A stretch of 14,362 bases of DNA from JBCCRH01 sp039208045 (GTDB lineage: Bacteria; Bacteroidota; Bacteroidia; Chitinophagales; Saprospiraceae): positions 1-14,362 of the forward strand of contig JBCCRH010000114.1 in the NCBI GenBank assembly GCA_039208045.1, written 5' to 3'. The translations under genes and the position numbers were made by a program. Positions 14,035 to 14,362 of the stretch are shown here, piece by piece. Under the pieces are notes generated by a model. The model was not told the DNA's origin. It searched no databases and saw only the letters and a list, made by a program, of their open reading frames with translations. Every line of letters starts with the position of its first letter. Position 1 is the first letter of the stretch.

Positions 14035-14362
14035 GTGAATAGTACAAAATATGTAATCGGCTTTATTCTGGTGCTTACTTCAGTAGTAGCAATCATGTTG
14101 ACTGGGCTGAGAGAGGTAACTAAAGAGCAAGCTGCTCAAAATGAGGATGTGTTTAATAAGCGGGCCATCTTGTTAGCGGTTGAGGATCATCTAGGTGGCG
14201 ACAAGAAGGTGAGTGATTTATCTGATGACGAAGTCAAGGTGTTGTTCGAGAAGCAAGTAGATCAGAAAGTGTTGGATGCTGCTGGCGAAGAAATCGACGG
14301 AGTTCAGGCCGATAAAGTAGACATGGCTAAGGAAAAGAAAAAGCCACTAGAAGAGCGTCAAC
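14035..14362 (+). CDS. nqrC: Na+-translocating NADH:quinone reductase subunit C, 3'-truncated at window edge
   Basis: A frame opens with GTG at 14035 and stays open to the last base (109 full codons). The start reads (M)NSTKYVIGFILVLTSVVAIM, the single N-terminal membrane helix of NqrC and very like the start of other Bacteroidota NqrC proteins. It is followed by LREVTKEQAAQNEDVFNKRAI and a charged stretch (DLSDDEVKVLFEKQVDQ). No ATG lies near the expected start; the first in-frame ATG falls inside the membrane helix at 14095. The C-terminal FMN-binding domain with its flavinylated Thr lies beyond the window. NqrC passes electrons between the flavins of the pump on the periplasmic side. nqrD, nqrE and nqrF are expected next, but are not visible. 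Confidence 0.92.
   Translation, partial: MNSTKYVIGFILVLTSVVAIMLTGLREVTKEQAAQNEDVFNKRAILLAVEDHLGGDKKVSDLSDDEVKVLFEKQVDQKVLDAAGEEIDGVQADKVDMAKEKKKPLEERQ

Overview
The window reads as chromosomal DNA of a Bacteroidota member, probably near the Saprospiria/Lewinella group. The evidence is a PorP/SprF-type outer-membrane protein followed by a TPR/PD40/OmpA protein, a sodium-pumping NADH:quinone reductase (nqr) operon, AT-rich leaders mostly without a Shine-Dalgarno sequence, and several matches to the Bacteroidota promoter (TTTG or TTG near -33, TAnnTTTG near -7). The lineage is inferred from gene content only; no rRNA or tRNA gene is present.

Region 1 (1-3941) is the least familiar. A very large protein of unknown function enters from the left edge (891 codons visible, 5' end missing). 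It meets, stop codon to stop codon, a small basic ORF on the minus strand. Upstream of that ORF, also on the minus strand, is a 313-residue protein with an N-terminal TIR-like domain whose usual catalytic glutamate is not evident. Region 2 (4063-5325) holds a 340-residue amphipathic repeat protein (LEA/YtxH-like) with 11-residue repeats and an acidic C-terminal motif resembling a calcium loop. A strong intrinsic terminator follows it. A second terminator about 170 bp further on may end a small RNA.

Region 3 (5375-9173) encodes a PorP/SprF-like beta-barrel protein and a periplasmic/outer-membrane anchoring protein with TPR, PD40, a carboxypeptidase-regulatory-like domain, OmpA and DUF1573. Such pairs are typical of type IX secretion and gliding-related envelope machinery and of its many paralogues. 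A palindrome lies between this gene and a convergent MoxR-family AAA+ ATPase (9225-10064). Divergent from the ATPase is pnuC, a nicotinamide riboside transporter gene.

Region 4 (10736-14362) is the start of the nqr operon: a roughly 300-bp leader with a good -7 box and a GAAA-capped hairpin, then nqrA, nqrB and the beginning of nqrC, which runs off the right edge and starts with GTG. NqrA carries about 95 extra N-terminal residues (a signal peptide-like segment plus one membrane helix) not found in the classical cytoplasmic subunit. This is the clearest departure from textbook architecture in the window. No CRISPR array, insertion sequence, tRNA or rRNA was seen.
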